DNA of 64,000 nt from Ceratopteris richardii (GCA_020310875.1 CM035435.1:73262992-73326991), one strand, 5' to 3'; positions 33,290 to 44,559 are shown, counted from the first letter of the stretch. The notes: generated by a model not told the origin, from the letters alone. A program made the numbers and translations.

Positions 33290-34590
33290 AATTTACACCA
33301 GCCATTTTGGCATAGTTTTTGCCTGTTCAATATTAGCTCTCTCATCAACTAGTGCATCATGTGAATCTGCATCAACAATGGAATGATCTGTATCATCACA
33401 TGAAACTTGCAAAGGCTGAGAAGTTGCCTCATTAGGACCAACACTAGACTGTCCACGTGTAAAAAGAGGTAGCAAAGTATCATACATGTCTTTGGAGCTA
33501 ACATATGTCTCCTTAGTACATGAAAGCAATGGCTGAATAGCATCTTCCACAAAAACAACATCGTGGCTAACCAGAATGCATTTAGTCTGTGGATGATATA
33601 GATGATAGCCTTTACTTTCAAAATTGTACTCAACAAAAATACATTTTACTACTTTATCATCCAATTTTCTGTGATGTTGTTCAGGCACTAATGCATATGC
33701 CAAACAACCAAAAACACGTAGATGATCAACAGTTGGCTTGCAATCATGCCAAGCCTCATATGGAGTGATAGACTGCAGTGCTTTAGTGGGACACCTGTTA
33801 AGGACATATGCTGCACACATGACAACCTCAACCCAAAAACTATGTGGTAAAGCCTGACTCTTGATCGTACACCTCGCCATCTCCATGAGTGGCCTATTCT
33901 TTTGTTCAGCAACTCTATTCTGTTGAGGTGTATACGGCACTGTACACTGGTGTTTTATCCCATGTTCAACAAAAAATGCATTAAAATCAGAAGACATATA
34001 TTCCCCCCTTGATCTCAATGGAGGGTGCCCATTTTACATGCTGATAGATTATCACCCAAAACCAAAAACTGTTTGAAGCACATGAACACTTTGGACTTTG
34101 CTTTGAGTGGATATAACCATGCATGCCTGGAAAAATCATCAATGAAAGTCATGAAGTAAAGATAATTTCCAAAAGAAGGTGTCTGCATAGGCCCACAAAC
34201 ATCACTATGTACAAGTTGCAATTTCTGAGTAGCCCGAACTGAACCATCTTTTGGAACTGAGGAACGCTGCATTTTGCCCGAAATATAGCCTTCACAAACA
34301 TATTTTTTAGGTGCCTCAAGTTTGGGCAAAGAGGACACCATTTCAAATTTCTGTAGGCATAGCAAACTAGCAGAATTCAGATGATCAAAACGTGCATGCC
34401 AAAGCTTTGCATCGGACATAGCCTGAGAGTCATGTACTGCACATGCCGAATCATTCAAAGATCTTTCATAGTTTATGAGCTTATACAACCCACAACATAA
34501 AATGCCAGAAGCAATAATCATATTGCCATTTGAGAGATCATGAACTGTACACCTGTCATCAACAAATTTCACAACCAAGTCTTGAGAAAA
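33290..34590 (-). pseudogene. Copia integrase, copy 3
   Basis: Reverse frames 34590-34015 and 34018-33293 contain the zinc-binding part (LWHARFDHLNSASLLCLQ, CEGYISGKMQ with one Cys changed to Tyr), the core start YFMTFIDDFSRHAWLYPLK and VPYTPQQNRVAEQKNRPLME. A stop and frameshift fall at the second catalytic aspartate region (34000-34020): the intact copy has RSDRGGEY, while here the frame breaks after MGTLH. The enzyme would be inactive. Confidence 0.9.
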
Positions 34591-34736
34591 GATTTGTGCT
34601 TCTGAAAATTGAAATTCACTTGAAAACACATCCTGCATCTCGAAGTTGAATGCTGGTAAATCTAAATAGAACTGATTGGGACCTACAATTCCATCATGTT
34701 CTATGGGCTTATAGAGTGGCATACAAAACTGCTATT
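34591..34736 (-). other. Non-copia sequence fused in frame to copy 3
   Basis: About 45 codons at the start of the reverse frame 34722-34015 ([20 protein letters not shown], then [20 protein letters not shown]) do not match the intact copia. Similarity starts abruptly at DLVVKFVDDRCTVHDLSNG. The origin of the fused piece is unknown. It may be a filler at a deletion junction. Confidence 0.5.
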
Positions 34737-34740
34737 GGTA

Positions 34741-35165
34741 CAACACCCTTTAATTTGGTGTATGGACAAAATGCAGTTTTGTCATTATAATTTCTCATAC
34801 CTACATTGAATGTGGGAATTCAATTGAAATCGTTTGGACATGAGTTGTGAGAGAGAGTTTTGGAGTTAGAGAAGCTAGAAGCTTCATCTCTTCAAGCTTT
34901 CATGAGCATCTATGCAAATAAGAAGAGACAAAAGGCATATCATGACATTAATATCAAAGATAAAGATTTTCAAGTAGGAGACTTGGTATTAGCTTAGACC
35001 TTGAAAGAACACCAGAAGAAACTTCACAAGAGAGGACATAGACCTTATATCATTCATCAAATAAGCAACAGTGGTGCAATCTAGTTGGCAAACATAGATG
35101 GAGAAGTTATGCCAAACTTCATAAGTGGACGTAGAATGCAGAGATATAATCAACCTTTGACAACC
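34741..35165 (+). pseudogene. Gypsy integrase C-terminal part, forward copy
   Basis: The forward reading shows [23 protein letters not shown], ERVLELEKLEASSLQAFMSIY, INIKDKDFQVGDLVLA, KKLHKRGHRPYIIHQISNSG and GEVMPNFISGRRMQRYNQPL, with internal stops. This is the end of a gypsy integrase, very like the reverse element at 25839-26234 and so the same family in the opposite orientation. Everything upstream of this point is missing at the junction with the copia copy. Confidence 0.85.
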
Positions 35166-35180
35166 TAGGAGTGGAGGAGA

Positions 35181-35520
35181 TTGCATCAAGCTCAACATAG
35201 AAGACAGGAAGAAGAAAGGATGAGGTATGAGGCTCAACAAGAAGCTAAGGAAAAAATGAGAAAATCTAAAGAAATCAAAGAGGTATTGATATGTGAAAGG
35301 CCTTCAGGGAAAGTGAGAGAACATCTGCCTGTGATTTTGATGAATTTCCAAGAAGAAGAACTTAGGGTTTTAATAGACTCCGAGTAACACGTAAATATAA
35401 TTAGTACTGAGTTGTTAAAAAGATTAAATGAAAAAAGGAAGATGAGTAAAACTTTATGTACACAAGCAATCATAGTTGAATTTGACCAAGAACAGATGAA
35501 TATAGAGTGTGAAGAATGAC
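35181..35520 (+). pseudogene. Retropepsin-like stretch after integrase, forward copy
   Basis: A charged linker (RRQEEERMRYEAQQEAKEKM) is followed by LPVILMNFQEEELRVLIDSE, a stop, then HVNIISTELLKRL. The LRVLIDS...VNIIS pattern is that of a retropepsin active-site loop, with the glycine lost. The second retropepsin half (LG..WL) is not evident. The order, integrase then charged linker then protease-like block, repeats that of the 25-kb element. Confidence 0.5.
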
Positions 35521-35545
35521 ATGATCACATGAGGAGATTCATAGC

Positions 35546-35757
35546 TTGGAAATGGAGAATTTCTTTTTCCATAAGAAGCAACTTTGGATCTACATAAAAA
35601 ATATTTTCCATGACAAAATCAACTCTCAGCATAGGCAAGGAAAACATGAGAAGAAGCAATCAATTTTGAAGCAAGTCTGGGTATGGAAGCCAAAAGCAGT
35701 TCAGAAGACTCTCATTCAAAAGACTAAGTGGGTATGGAGACCTAAAGAGATGAATTA
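35546..35757 (+). pseudogene. Tryptophan-rich basic fragment
   Basis: A 70-codon frame has a repeated motif, KQVWVWKPK and KTKWVWRPK, within a Lys-rich context. I do not recognise the family. It follows the protease-like stretch and may be the tail of the same polyprotein. Confidence 0.35.
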
Positions 35758-35759
35758 GT

Positions 35760-36964
35760 GCTCAGAAGAAGTATGCCTCAAAGATTCAAGGAAGTTCAAG
35801 ACACAAAACAGAACCTATTGGATTAGGAAGACTAACCTGGTACTAGTAGCACAACACACAAGTGAAAATCACAATCATTTACAACCACATAAGTTCTCTA
35901 GGATTATTGTAGGAAATCCTTATCATGAGATAACCACTTCGGCACACTGCCTAAGACCTCATTTTCGCATCATGTTGAGAAATGCATTTCTAGAGTATGC
36001 ATGAATAGGGAAACACTACAATGCCATGCATTCACTAGGCACATGAGAGCATTCCCATGCACTTGTCACAACTCTTTTTCTTGGAAAAAGAGTAGGCGGG
36101 GAAGAGAGTTCCCTTCGTCATTTGCCTATCTATTAAGTCAGAAGGCAAATAAAACAATGTATTATCGAATAACCAATAGATCAAGTCCAGGATGATCAAT
36201 AGATGTAAATGTTTGGTAGAACAATATTTAGGGAAATATATGAAAAACTCAAAAGAAAAAAAAAAGAAAAAAATAAAAAAACTCAAAAAAATCAGAAAAA
36301 AATAAAAAAAAGAAAAATTTTGAAGTAAATTAGGAAAAATAAAGGAAAAACGAGAAAAAGGAAAAAAGGAAAAAAATTTATAGAAGAAGAGTGAAAAAAA
36401 AGGGAAATGAAAAAAAAAAAAGAAACATGCAGTTTGTAAGCATTTTTCCTTGATTTGCTTCATCAAGAAAAAAAAACAGTTTTTCTGTTTTTTTAGCTTC
36501 TTATCATCAAGAAAAAAATCAAACAAAAGATCAAAAGGTTAAATTTTCTTTGACTTTGTTGATTCTTTATGATCAAGAAAATCACCAAAAAAAAAAATCA
36601 GGTGCAATTTCAAAAAAAGAAAGGACATCAAATCTTTACTTCTATTTTTGTCATTTTCTTTTCTTTTGCAAAATTTGAAGCACAAGCAAGATCTAGGCTA
36701 GAATTAGGAAGTTGACAAATCTTTTGATTTATCTACAATATCTATTTTTGACTTTTTTGATTAAGTAATTAAATTCTTCCCCAAACAATAGAAAACTTGC
36801 TTCACCTGTGATGATCACCTACTTTGACTCTTGGAAATCACTCATTGTTTGAGTTCTGAAGAAAATCTTTTATCTCAAGTTGTTTTGAAGTATTTCTTTT
36901 TTTTCTTTTGAACACGACTCATAGTGTAGAAGTATGTGTGTGGTGTATTTTTTTATTTTACAGG
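35760..36964. other. Spacer with A-rich tract
   Basis: The stretch 36245-36600 is extremely rich in A (AAAAAGAAAAA-like on the forward strand) with a few GAAA motifs. The rest has no supported gene. It separates the integrase-protease remnant from the coiled-coil reading frame. Confidence 0.5.
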
Positions 36965-39900
36965 ATGGTGAATACCAAGGAGCTCACCATTCATGAATTC
37001 AAAGTTAAATGATTGACCGTATCCAGGGGTCATTGGTGCTTGGATAGTGAAGCATCAGAAGAGGTCCTTGATGTAGAATTTGATGCCGATCAAGATCTTC
37101 GTAAGACAGAGCACATAGCCAAAGAACTTAAGGAGACTATCAGAATGATTGGTCAGCACATAATCATAGTGAAGGTGGGAGTCAACAAGTACACAATGCT
37201 ATGTCAAGAATTCTACAAGTTCCAAAGGATAACAACCAACTAAAAGAGATGGAAGGCTGTGGGACTCCACAAAGTACTGAAAAAACCAATCTTCTTTATA
37301 GATTTTGACAGGGTTTCTCAAGTGATGTCTAGTCTGGTGGAACTGGGAAAAGGAAATGAAGCTTATTTTATGTGCTCTATGAAAGATAAAGAGGGCAAGG
37401 ATGTGCAAATTATGATCGAGGTAGAGCATATCATAGCAACCTTGAAGTTCTATTCAATGGGAACCAAACTCGATGGCAGCTTTATTAGAAAGAATGCAGC
37501 CACCTATGCAGGATTTTCAAAGTTTGTTGATTTCAAAGGCAAGGAAAATGAAGAGTTTCCCATTAGAATGTTCTTAAAATTCTTTTGCTTCCCTAAGTTG
37601 CCCAGATATACTATGCCTCACAAACTAGTCACACTCATCAGGTTGAACAATAAAGATAAATCTAATCCTTTTGGAGTCATGGATGTGACACCATACATTC
37701 ATGAACAGTTGAAGGAAGCTGCAAAGCACTGGCAGTAGAAGAAATTTATGAATGAAGCCCAATTTTCTACAAGAATCATATATCACATCTTGGGCATGGA
37801 AGATCAATTGAAGCTGGCACCTGAAGCCCAATACTTCAGAAGTTTAATGGCAGGCATAACAAGTCTATCTAAAGTTCTTCAGGCAAGAGAATATGAAATT
37901 AAAACAGGAATGAGAGGATCAGGAATGAAGAGGAGGATTGTGACTGAAGAAATAGAACATTATGAAGAAGTCCATGATCAAATGATGTCTGTAGAAACTG
38001 AGGAGATTTTTGTCAGAAAGGAAGTTGAGTTACTAGCATACTTCAAGGAGTTACACGGGCCTCTAGGGACCAGGACCACTATAGTGGCAAGAAAAAGAGT
38101 GCCAAGGAAGACTACTCAAAAGAAGAAACCAACCCAGAAAGAAAAGGGGAAAGTAGTGGAACAATCAACTCCACAACTGCTAGCTGAAATTCAACAAATC
38201 ATACAAGTGGAAAAGACAAAGAAACAACTTCAGTAGATCAAACTAGAATGAAGGAAAAAGAAGCAACATCATCCAAAGTGTCATCTAATTCTGACACTAA
38301 CATAGAGGGATTTTTTTACTAAGAAGTATAAATTTATCTATAACAAGCACACCAATCAAAACTGCACAGGTATTGGAAGCAGATAAACCAACATAGAAAT
38401 TAGTTGGAAGCTCAAAAGGAGTCAAGATTATGGAAAAACGTGCAGAGAGTGTAAGTCTTGAAGAAGAAAAGAGGAAGCTGAAGGGTCAAGGAAAATTGAT
38501 AGAAGAAGAGACCACAATGAATGAAGGAGGTTGTGAAGGAATTATAGATACAGGGGTTAAGCCTATATTGACTAAACCTTTAGAAAAACCCTATTGCCAG
38601 CCATTAGTGGAAGAGATTGAAGCACAAAGGAATGAAGAAAATAAGGTACAAGAGAGGATTGAAGAAGAAGCCCATCAGAAAGAAAAAGAGGCAAATGTGA
38701 GTAGGAAAATTGAAGAGGTTCTATTAGACTTGGGAAAGCACATAGAAGAAGAAGAGCAAACAGATAAACAAGAAATAGTTTATGAACCTATGGATGTGGA
38801 TGATACAATAATAGGAGATGACTACCAAGAAGAAGAAGAAAAGCAAGCAGAAGAGAAACAACAAGAACAATAGGGTGAAGAAGAAGCATATGAAGAGGAA
38901 CATGCAGAAGCAGAACAGACACAAGAAGATCAGAGATGAATGTAAAGAAGTTGAACTTGAGAAAGAGGTTGAAGAGGATATAGAAGAAGAAAAAGAATCA
39001 TACTTGAAAATAGATCTAGTGCCTATCTATGAAGAAGCAGAAGAAGATGAGAAAATTGAAGAAGAAAAAAAACTTGAACTCAAGTAGTTAGACCTTAGCT
39101 ATGGCCTGGAGAGGATACCCAAAGACATCAAAAAGTGCATACAAAATAATCATGAACAATATAGAGCACTGTAGGCCATCAAGTAGAAACATGATAATAT
39201 CAGGTATGGTTCTTGAGTCTGAATTTATAAAAGGAAGCAGAGTCATAAAGGAGCAAAAGAAGGAGAAAGAGAAGATGAGTGAACAAATAAAAGAAATTCA
39301 AGAAAATAATGATAGTTTGCTAGAAAGGTTGTTCAATATGGAAGCACACGGGGTTAAGTATCAAAACAAAATCAAATTCTTAGAAGAAAAGTGTGCAAAG
39401 CAGACTAAACACATCACTAAGGTGGAAGGTGAATTGAAGAGAATGGAGACCAAGTACAAAATATTGCAACATTCTTATCAAATAATGGTCAAAGCTAATG
39501 AAGAGATCAACAAGTTATTAATGGATAAAGGACAGGTAAAGGTGGACAGTCAAGCAATGAGTGTTGATCAAGAAGAGCTAGAAAGACCAAAGAAAGAAGT
39601 GCAAAGGTTACAGGAGGAGCTGAAGGAGACCAAAGATATGGAGAAACATGCAAGTACACATGTTGCAACTGCAATGAGAGGTTACAACAAGCTACACTAG
39701 GATATAGCTAAAGAGAGGGAAGAATGGAAGAGTGAAAAAGAGTTATTACATTCGCAGAAGATTGGATTAACGAAAGAAGTATCAAAATTAAAGAAGAAGT
39801 TGGAAAATCAAGCAGAAAAGGAAAGAGAACAACTAGAGAAGTCACATGAACAAGCAGCAAAAGAGTATCAGAAGGAGGAAACTAGAATGTCACCACAACG

Positions 39901-40770
39901 AGAGGATACTTACACAGTAATAGAGGAAAGACAAGTGGAAGACTACTCTGAGGAATTTGTGCAGATGTTGTTAAAAAGCAGAGAGTCTAGAATGGAGTTC
40001 ATTAGAAAAATGCATAACTCCTTCGCATTTGAAGATTAATCTAGCATATTGTACAGTTGCAAGGAGAAGAGAATGGCCTCACTACTAGAAGAGAAGCAAT
40101 GAAGGATTGATCCCAACAAGATGGCTGAACTTTCCTAAAGTGGCAGGACCTAAAAAAGGATCATGGCCAACAAAGAAGTACATGGTAGACATAGTAGAGT
40201 CTGTAATATTAGCATACAACGATGTAAATGACCCAGCTTGTATATTAGAAGTGAGAATTATGAGGTTAATCCTCACATGCATAGAGACCTTCACTGACAC
40301 AGATGTAAGAATATTAAACTATATAGGATTTAATTCACCTACACATGGATTGCTTTTTGACATGAGTGAGACACCTGATAGGATATGTCTCATGGCGTAT
40401 TATAGCAGAGTTGTATTTCTAGGAAGCCATTATTTATAGATCTTTGAAGATGCTTTTGATTACAGATTTTTTGAAAAGGAGTTAGAAAGTTCTGGAAACC
40501 TATCAGTAGCAACCAAGTCAAGGTTGACTACCTATGAAGCTGCATATATAGAGTACATGAAGAAGGATATAATAGACAGGCCAGAGGCAGCAATCTAGTG
40601 GAGGAAAACACTTTTTGAGATGGTGAACAATTTGAACTTAACAGAAAGAAAAAGCCATGATTTACTTGCACAAGTATACCAGAGGAAAAAGAAGTAACGG
40701 GAAGAGGTTGAAGAAAAGACGTTTTTTCAATTCACTACCAAAAAGTCTAGGAGGAGAAGAAAATATTAGA
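36965..40770 (+). pseudogene. Large coiled-coil reading frame, broken, unknown family
   Basis: From the ATG at 36965 (MVNTKELTIHEFKVK) one frame continues past stops at 37010, 37241 and 37738 to 38236. Other frames take over at 38430-38873 and 38818-39087, then the first frame again at 39101-40039, and a shifted one at 40107-40440. About 1200 codons look coding. The N-terminal third is globular (FSKFVDFKGKENEEFPIRMF), the middle is Glu/Lys-rich (EEEEKQAEEKQQEQ), and 39240-39900 has heptad-like coiled coil (KIKFLEEKCAKQTKHITKVE). The C-terminal block (VRILNYIGFNSPTHGLLFDM) recurs at 43270. No known domain recognised. A retroelement 3' ORF is one possibility. Confidence 0.6.
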
Positions 40771-41300
40771 ATAGGATTTTTTTTTTGTAAAAAAATCCAT
40801 TATCTTGTAAAATTTACCAAAATGATGTAATAATAAGGAAGAGTCTTCCTCATGTGTAGAGAAACTATATGTATTTTTTAGAGAATTTTTAGAAGCTCTT
40901 CAAGCACATATTTTTAGATTAGAAGTCAAAAGGACCAAATTTCAAGTGTGAAAAGGGACACTTGAAAAAGTATAAAAGACAAAATCTTGTATGTTCTAGA
41001 GGTTTCTATCATTTTGTACTCTTATGACATGTGAATTAAGAGCTTCAATTTGAAAGTCATGTCTCTCTTTTCTTTGAATGTTCATGGTTGATTCTTGAGT
41101 TTTTTCATGTGTTATCCATAGAATGTTTTGGTTTAACTTGTGTATTACTGAGTGGAGTTTATAAGGAGAGGTGACTATCAGTATATTGCATGATTAGATG
41201 CATGAGGATCATTACTGGAAATGGAAATTCTCAATTTTATCAGAATCATGATTACCTCATCTGGATGATACAGGTACTGAAATTTCTTTTTGACTTCATA
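40771..41300. other. Non-coding interval after coiled-coil frame
   Basis: AT-rich, with a T-rich run at 40775-40800. A TATAAAAG-like string occurs at 40969. No gene seen. It could hold a 3' LTR of the upstream element, but I found no matching pair. Confidence 0.4.
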
Positions 41301-41575
41301 TTTGTAATCTACAAGACAAATGCCACACTTTAAGCACAAGAATCACTAAAAAAGCTATTGCTTAGCTCTAGATACAAGAAACCCTAGTTTTCTTACTCCT
41401 TTTTCAAGTTCTTAGAAATCAGAATTGTTTTCACATTTTCTTGGATTCTATTAGCTAGAAGGGGCTATGGTCTTAGTATACTTCCTGGATTAACAAATTT
41501 AAGATGTGAGAGTTAATCCTTTATGCTATGATGATTGGAAAGGAAAAATCCAAAGGATAACAAACACATGTGCTC
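41301..41575. repeat. Diverged copy of the 21400-21690 repeat
   Basis: Shared strings with 21400-21690 in the same order and orientation include TGACTTCATATTTGTA, GGATTC(C/T)ATTA(A/G)CTAGAAGG and GCTAT(A/G)ATGATTGGA. The position matches the leader next to the primer-site relic at 21693, so this is probably a retroelement leader. Confidence 0.6.
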
Positions 41576-41589
41576 TCTTAAAAACATAA

Positions 41590-41665
41590 TCCACTTAGCC
41601 TATAAGTGGTTAAGTCTCAAGGTTGTGAAGGAGGAGGTCTTGGGTTCAATCCTCATGTGGAGCAT
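41590..41665 (+). repeat. tRNA-related SINE-head-like fragment
   Basis: An A-box-like string TAGCCTATAAGTGG (41596-41609) and a B-box-like GGGTTCAATCC (41642-41652) lie 32 bases apart, the spacing of an internal Pol III promoter. The sequence between shares GAGGAGGTCT and the GTGGTT(A/G)AGTCT block with the reverse SINE at 45367-45618. No 3' half is visible. Confidence 0.5.
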
Positions 41666-41734
41666 GGATGATAACTCCCATGCCATCATAGATATAGGTG
41701 ATTGTATATTAGATGGTTCTCATAATTCTTAGTG

Positions 41735-42966
41735 CTTTAAGGATGTTTTTCATGTCCCCACAATCACAAAGAACCTTGTTCTTATATCAAATGCTTGAGA
41801 GAGGATCGTAGGTCAAGTCCAACCATAAGTGATGCTTTGTAGAAAACATTATAGAAGGGTATATATTGGTATCCCAAAGCAAGAAGGAAGGCAATTCATA
41901 TTGGATGTGAAGCCAAAGACCAACCACACTACATACTTCACATATGGAAGAAAGAAGTTACCAGAATTGGGTCTTTGTCACAAAAAGGTATGGATATATC
42001 ATTACTCATAGGTTAAAGGATATGTAGAATAAGAGGTTAGTACTTGGATTACCAAATCTATATAATTACAATATCATGGTGTACCAAAAAGGAAGAATAG
42101 GTACATTGGAGAATGTGGTAGGGCTATGATGAAGGATATGGGAATGCCTAATTGCTATTAAGTTGATGCAACCACTACAATATACTTTATGAAAAAAACT
42201 CCCACATCACAAATACATGCTACAACTTGCTATGAGGCTTGGTGTAATAGAAAACTAGATGTATCACACTTGAGAGTGTTTCCATGTCCTTGTTATGTGT
42301 TAATTCCAAGTGAATGGAGGAGCAAACTCGATGATAGATCATAAATATGTGTGTTCAAAGGGTATCAAAGTGAACAAAAAGTTTATGGATGCTAGAACTC
42401 CACAATCAAGGAGCTAAAGGTAATAACGAATATCAAATTTGATGAGCTTTTACCATGATAGAATTCAATTGTATCTATGTAAGCAAATGAAGATGAAGAA
42501 TAGAATACTTCAAAAGAAAGTGAAGAAACAGAAAGCATCATTCTAGTGCCCCAAACGAATTAAGTAAACATTCATCATGGAGTGGAGGTATTCATACATA
42601 AAGTCAACTTAGCGATGCAAGGAACAAAGGGAAGGTCAAAATCATAGAGATGTAAGAAGATGAAGACTTATGGATTAAGCTCAATATTGAACATCATGCA
42701 ATGAAGGGGGGGAGCTCAAAGGTAAACAAAAATTATCTAGCTGAATGGAATGGTGAAATAAGAAGGATTCATAGGTTAATGTATCCAATTGAAATACTTA
42801 CATATGATTTATTCATGGCTAGACATTATGCATATATGAGTAAAGTTGTTTGAGAATCCACATGCTTTGAAGAAGCAAGTACATGTAGAGAATGGCAAGA
42901 GCCTATGCCAGAAGAGATTAAGGCTTTGGAGGATAACCAAACTTGGACATTAGTGCCAAGGAAGAA
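41735..42966 (+). pseudogene. Copia family B protease-integrase-RT fragment
   Basis: Forward readings with stops give KDVFHVPTITKNLVLISNA (end of protease), a GAG-pre-integrase trace (TYGRKKLPELGLCHKK), integrase RAMMKDMGMPNCY and SHLRVFPCPCYVLIPSEWRS with KLDDRS, and the RT start EEIKALEDNQTWTLVPRKKD. The residues differ from family A throughout, so this is a second copia lineage. It stops near 42966, where family A 3' UTR begins (ACATAGCTTGGCACTTCC). The copy is heavily decayed. Confidence 0.7.
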
Positions 42967-43262
42967 AGACATAGCTTGGCACTTCCTTATACATGTGTGC
43001 CATCTCCTTGTTCATTGCATCACTCCCAGGGGGATTTGTTGATATATTTAGGTAATGATGTGTGTGAACATACTAGGACTGCCAGGGCACTTTTTTCCCT
43101 CTTTAGAAGGTTCTTTCCCCTTGCTTGTATATACGCCTATTTCTCGGATGGGTTACTTATCTTTGTAAATTCTAGTTGTCATACATTGAGTATTGTGTGT
43201 TGTGCTCCAAGCTTCTTCTTCTTCCTTGTGTTGTTCACGTGCTTCCACAGACCTCAATCTCT
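42967..43262 (+). repeat. Family A copia 3' UTR and LTR
   Basis: ACATAGCTTGGCACTTCCTT at 42970 matches the reverse copy 3 near 31620, followed by the purine tract CAGGGGGATT and an LTR from 43034 (TGTTGATATATTTAGGTAAT) to about 43262. It is joined on the left to family B coding sequence. Confidence 0.85.
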
Positions 43263-43265
43263 AAT

Positions 43266-43611
43266 GATCTCTACTCACAACGATATTAGGACCCTCAATT
43301 TTGTAGGTTTAAATTCTCTGAGAGATTCACTTATTTTTTACTTGAATGATTAATATAGGATCGTAATCATGGGAAGTAACTATGTATAGATTTTTGAAGA
43401 TGACGTTGATTATAAATTTTTTTGAAGGAGATTCAAAATTTTTTGGCAAACCCTCACTTACGATGAAATCCACAAAGAGCATATGAAGCGGCTTATAGAG
43501 AACACTAGAAGAAGGATGCCATAGATAAGCGTGTAGCAGTTGTGCAACGGAGAAAAGTTTTATTCAAAATGTTCAATGATCTTAATTTCATAGAAAGAAA
43601 AAATAGACTTT
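43266..43611 (+). pseudogene. Second copy of coiled-coil gene C-terminus
   Basis: It aligns with 40290-40680: DIRTLNFVGLNSLRDSLIFY against DVRILNYIGFNSPTHGLLFD, IFEDDVDYKFF against IFEDAFDYRFF, and the downstream EAAYxEY-like and TERKN/TERKS positions by nucleotide similarity. Frameshifts and stops are frequent. It begins directly at the end of the copia LTR. Its presence shows that the coiled-coil gene is repetitive. Confidence 0.7.
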
Positions 43612-44363
43612 GCTTTCAATTCATAAACCCATGCATGCATGGAAAAATCATCAATGAAAGTCATGAAGTATAGGACATGCGATAATGAAGGTGTTCTCAT
43701 AGGACGATAGACATCACTATGAACAAGATGCAATTTATGTGCAAATCTAACTAAACCATCTTTTGGGAAGGAAGAATGCTACATTATTCCCGAAATATAG
43801 TCTTCACAGAAAGGTTTAGAAGGTGCGTCAAGTTCGGGCAAAGTGGATACCATTTTAGAAGAAAACTAGCAAAATTGAGATGAAAAAAGTATGCATGCCA
43901 AAGCTTTGCATCTACAATAGTGTGAGAATCATGAACTACAAATGTTGATTCATTCATAAATTGAGCGTATATAATCCATGACATAAAATGCTAGAACCAA
44001 TGATGAAGTCTGATTTTTCATCAAGAAATTTGACAACCAAGACTATCTTTGCTAGTGTTTGAATCAATAACAATTTTTTCTTGATCCTTGGCACTAAAAA
44101 AACATCTGATAATGTGAAAGAACATCCATTAGCACTAGTCAAAATGATCTTTCCAAACATATGGCAAGTTACATGTGACAATGTTCCCTATAGGAGCATG
44201 CTCATGTGAAGTGAAGAAAATGCGCTACAAGGAAATATGTTTGGTTGCACCACTATCAAAGTATCAAACACGAAACTCTACTATACACATACACTACTCA
44301 TGGGAAGATGGGTCATACTTGCAATGATTACTGTCACACACATCATTACCGAAATATGTCAAC
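43612..44363 (-). mobile_element. Decayed family A copia element, copy 5
   Basis: In reverse, this contains a protease trace (YFDSGATKHIS near 44255), GKIILTSANGCSFTLSDVFL and VPRIKKKLLLIQTLAKIVLV, GAG-pre-integrase AKLWHAYFFHLNFASFL and an integrase start to about 43612. At 44334-44363 the string ACACATCATTACCGAAATAT plus GTCAACA resembles the LTR outer end, so most of the LTR, leader and gag may be deleted. Integrase is cut at the border with the coiled-coil fragment. Confidence 0.75.
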
Positions 44364-44559
44364 AATATTGACATCCATTAGTTTGAAGAGTTATGTTTTG
44401 GTTCCAAATATCTTATATCTCACAAGCTTAGGAGTGGTAAACTTCTCTTTGAGGTTGCTACCAATAAAAGATATGTGCGCATCACCAAGGTGACCCATTT
44501 ATTCAAATCTCTAAAACGATTCACAGGTATTGTGACAGGATCATTGTCAATATCAATCT

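Larger units (their letters stand above)
31331..34590 (-). mobile_element. Family A copia element, copy 3, 5'-truncated
   Basis: In reverse, this carries GAG-pre-integrase and integrase (34590-33290), RT (33150-32301), RNase H (32285-31655), a short 3' UTR with a purine-rich tract (CATGGGGGATT) and the 3' LTR (31560-31331). The gag, protease and 5' LTR are missing. It is less decayed than copies 1 and 2 and similar over its length to the 60-kb copy. It abuts the gag of the reverse gypsy at 31330. Confidence 0.92.

Noticed and set aside
36035..36526. Reverse Phe-rich 163-codon frame
   Set aside because: It is a translation of the A-rich tract.
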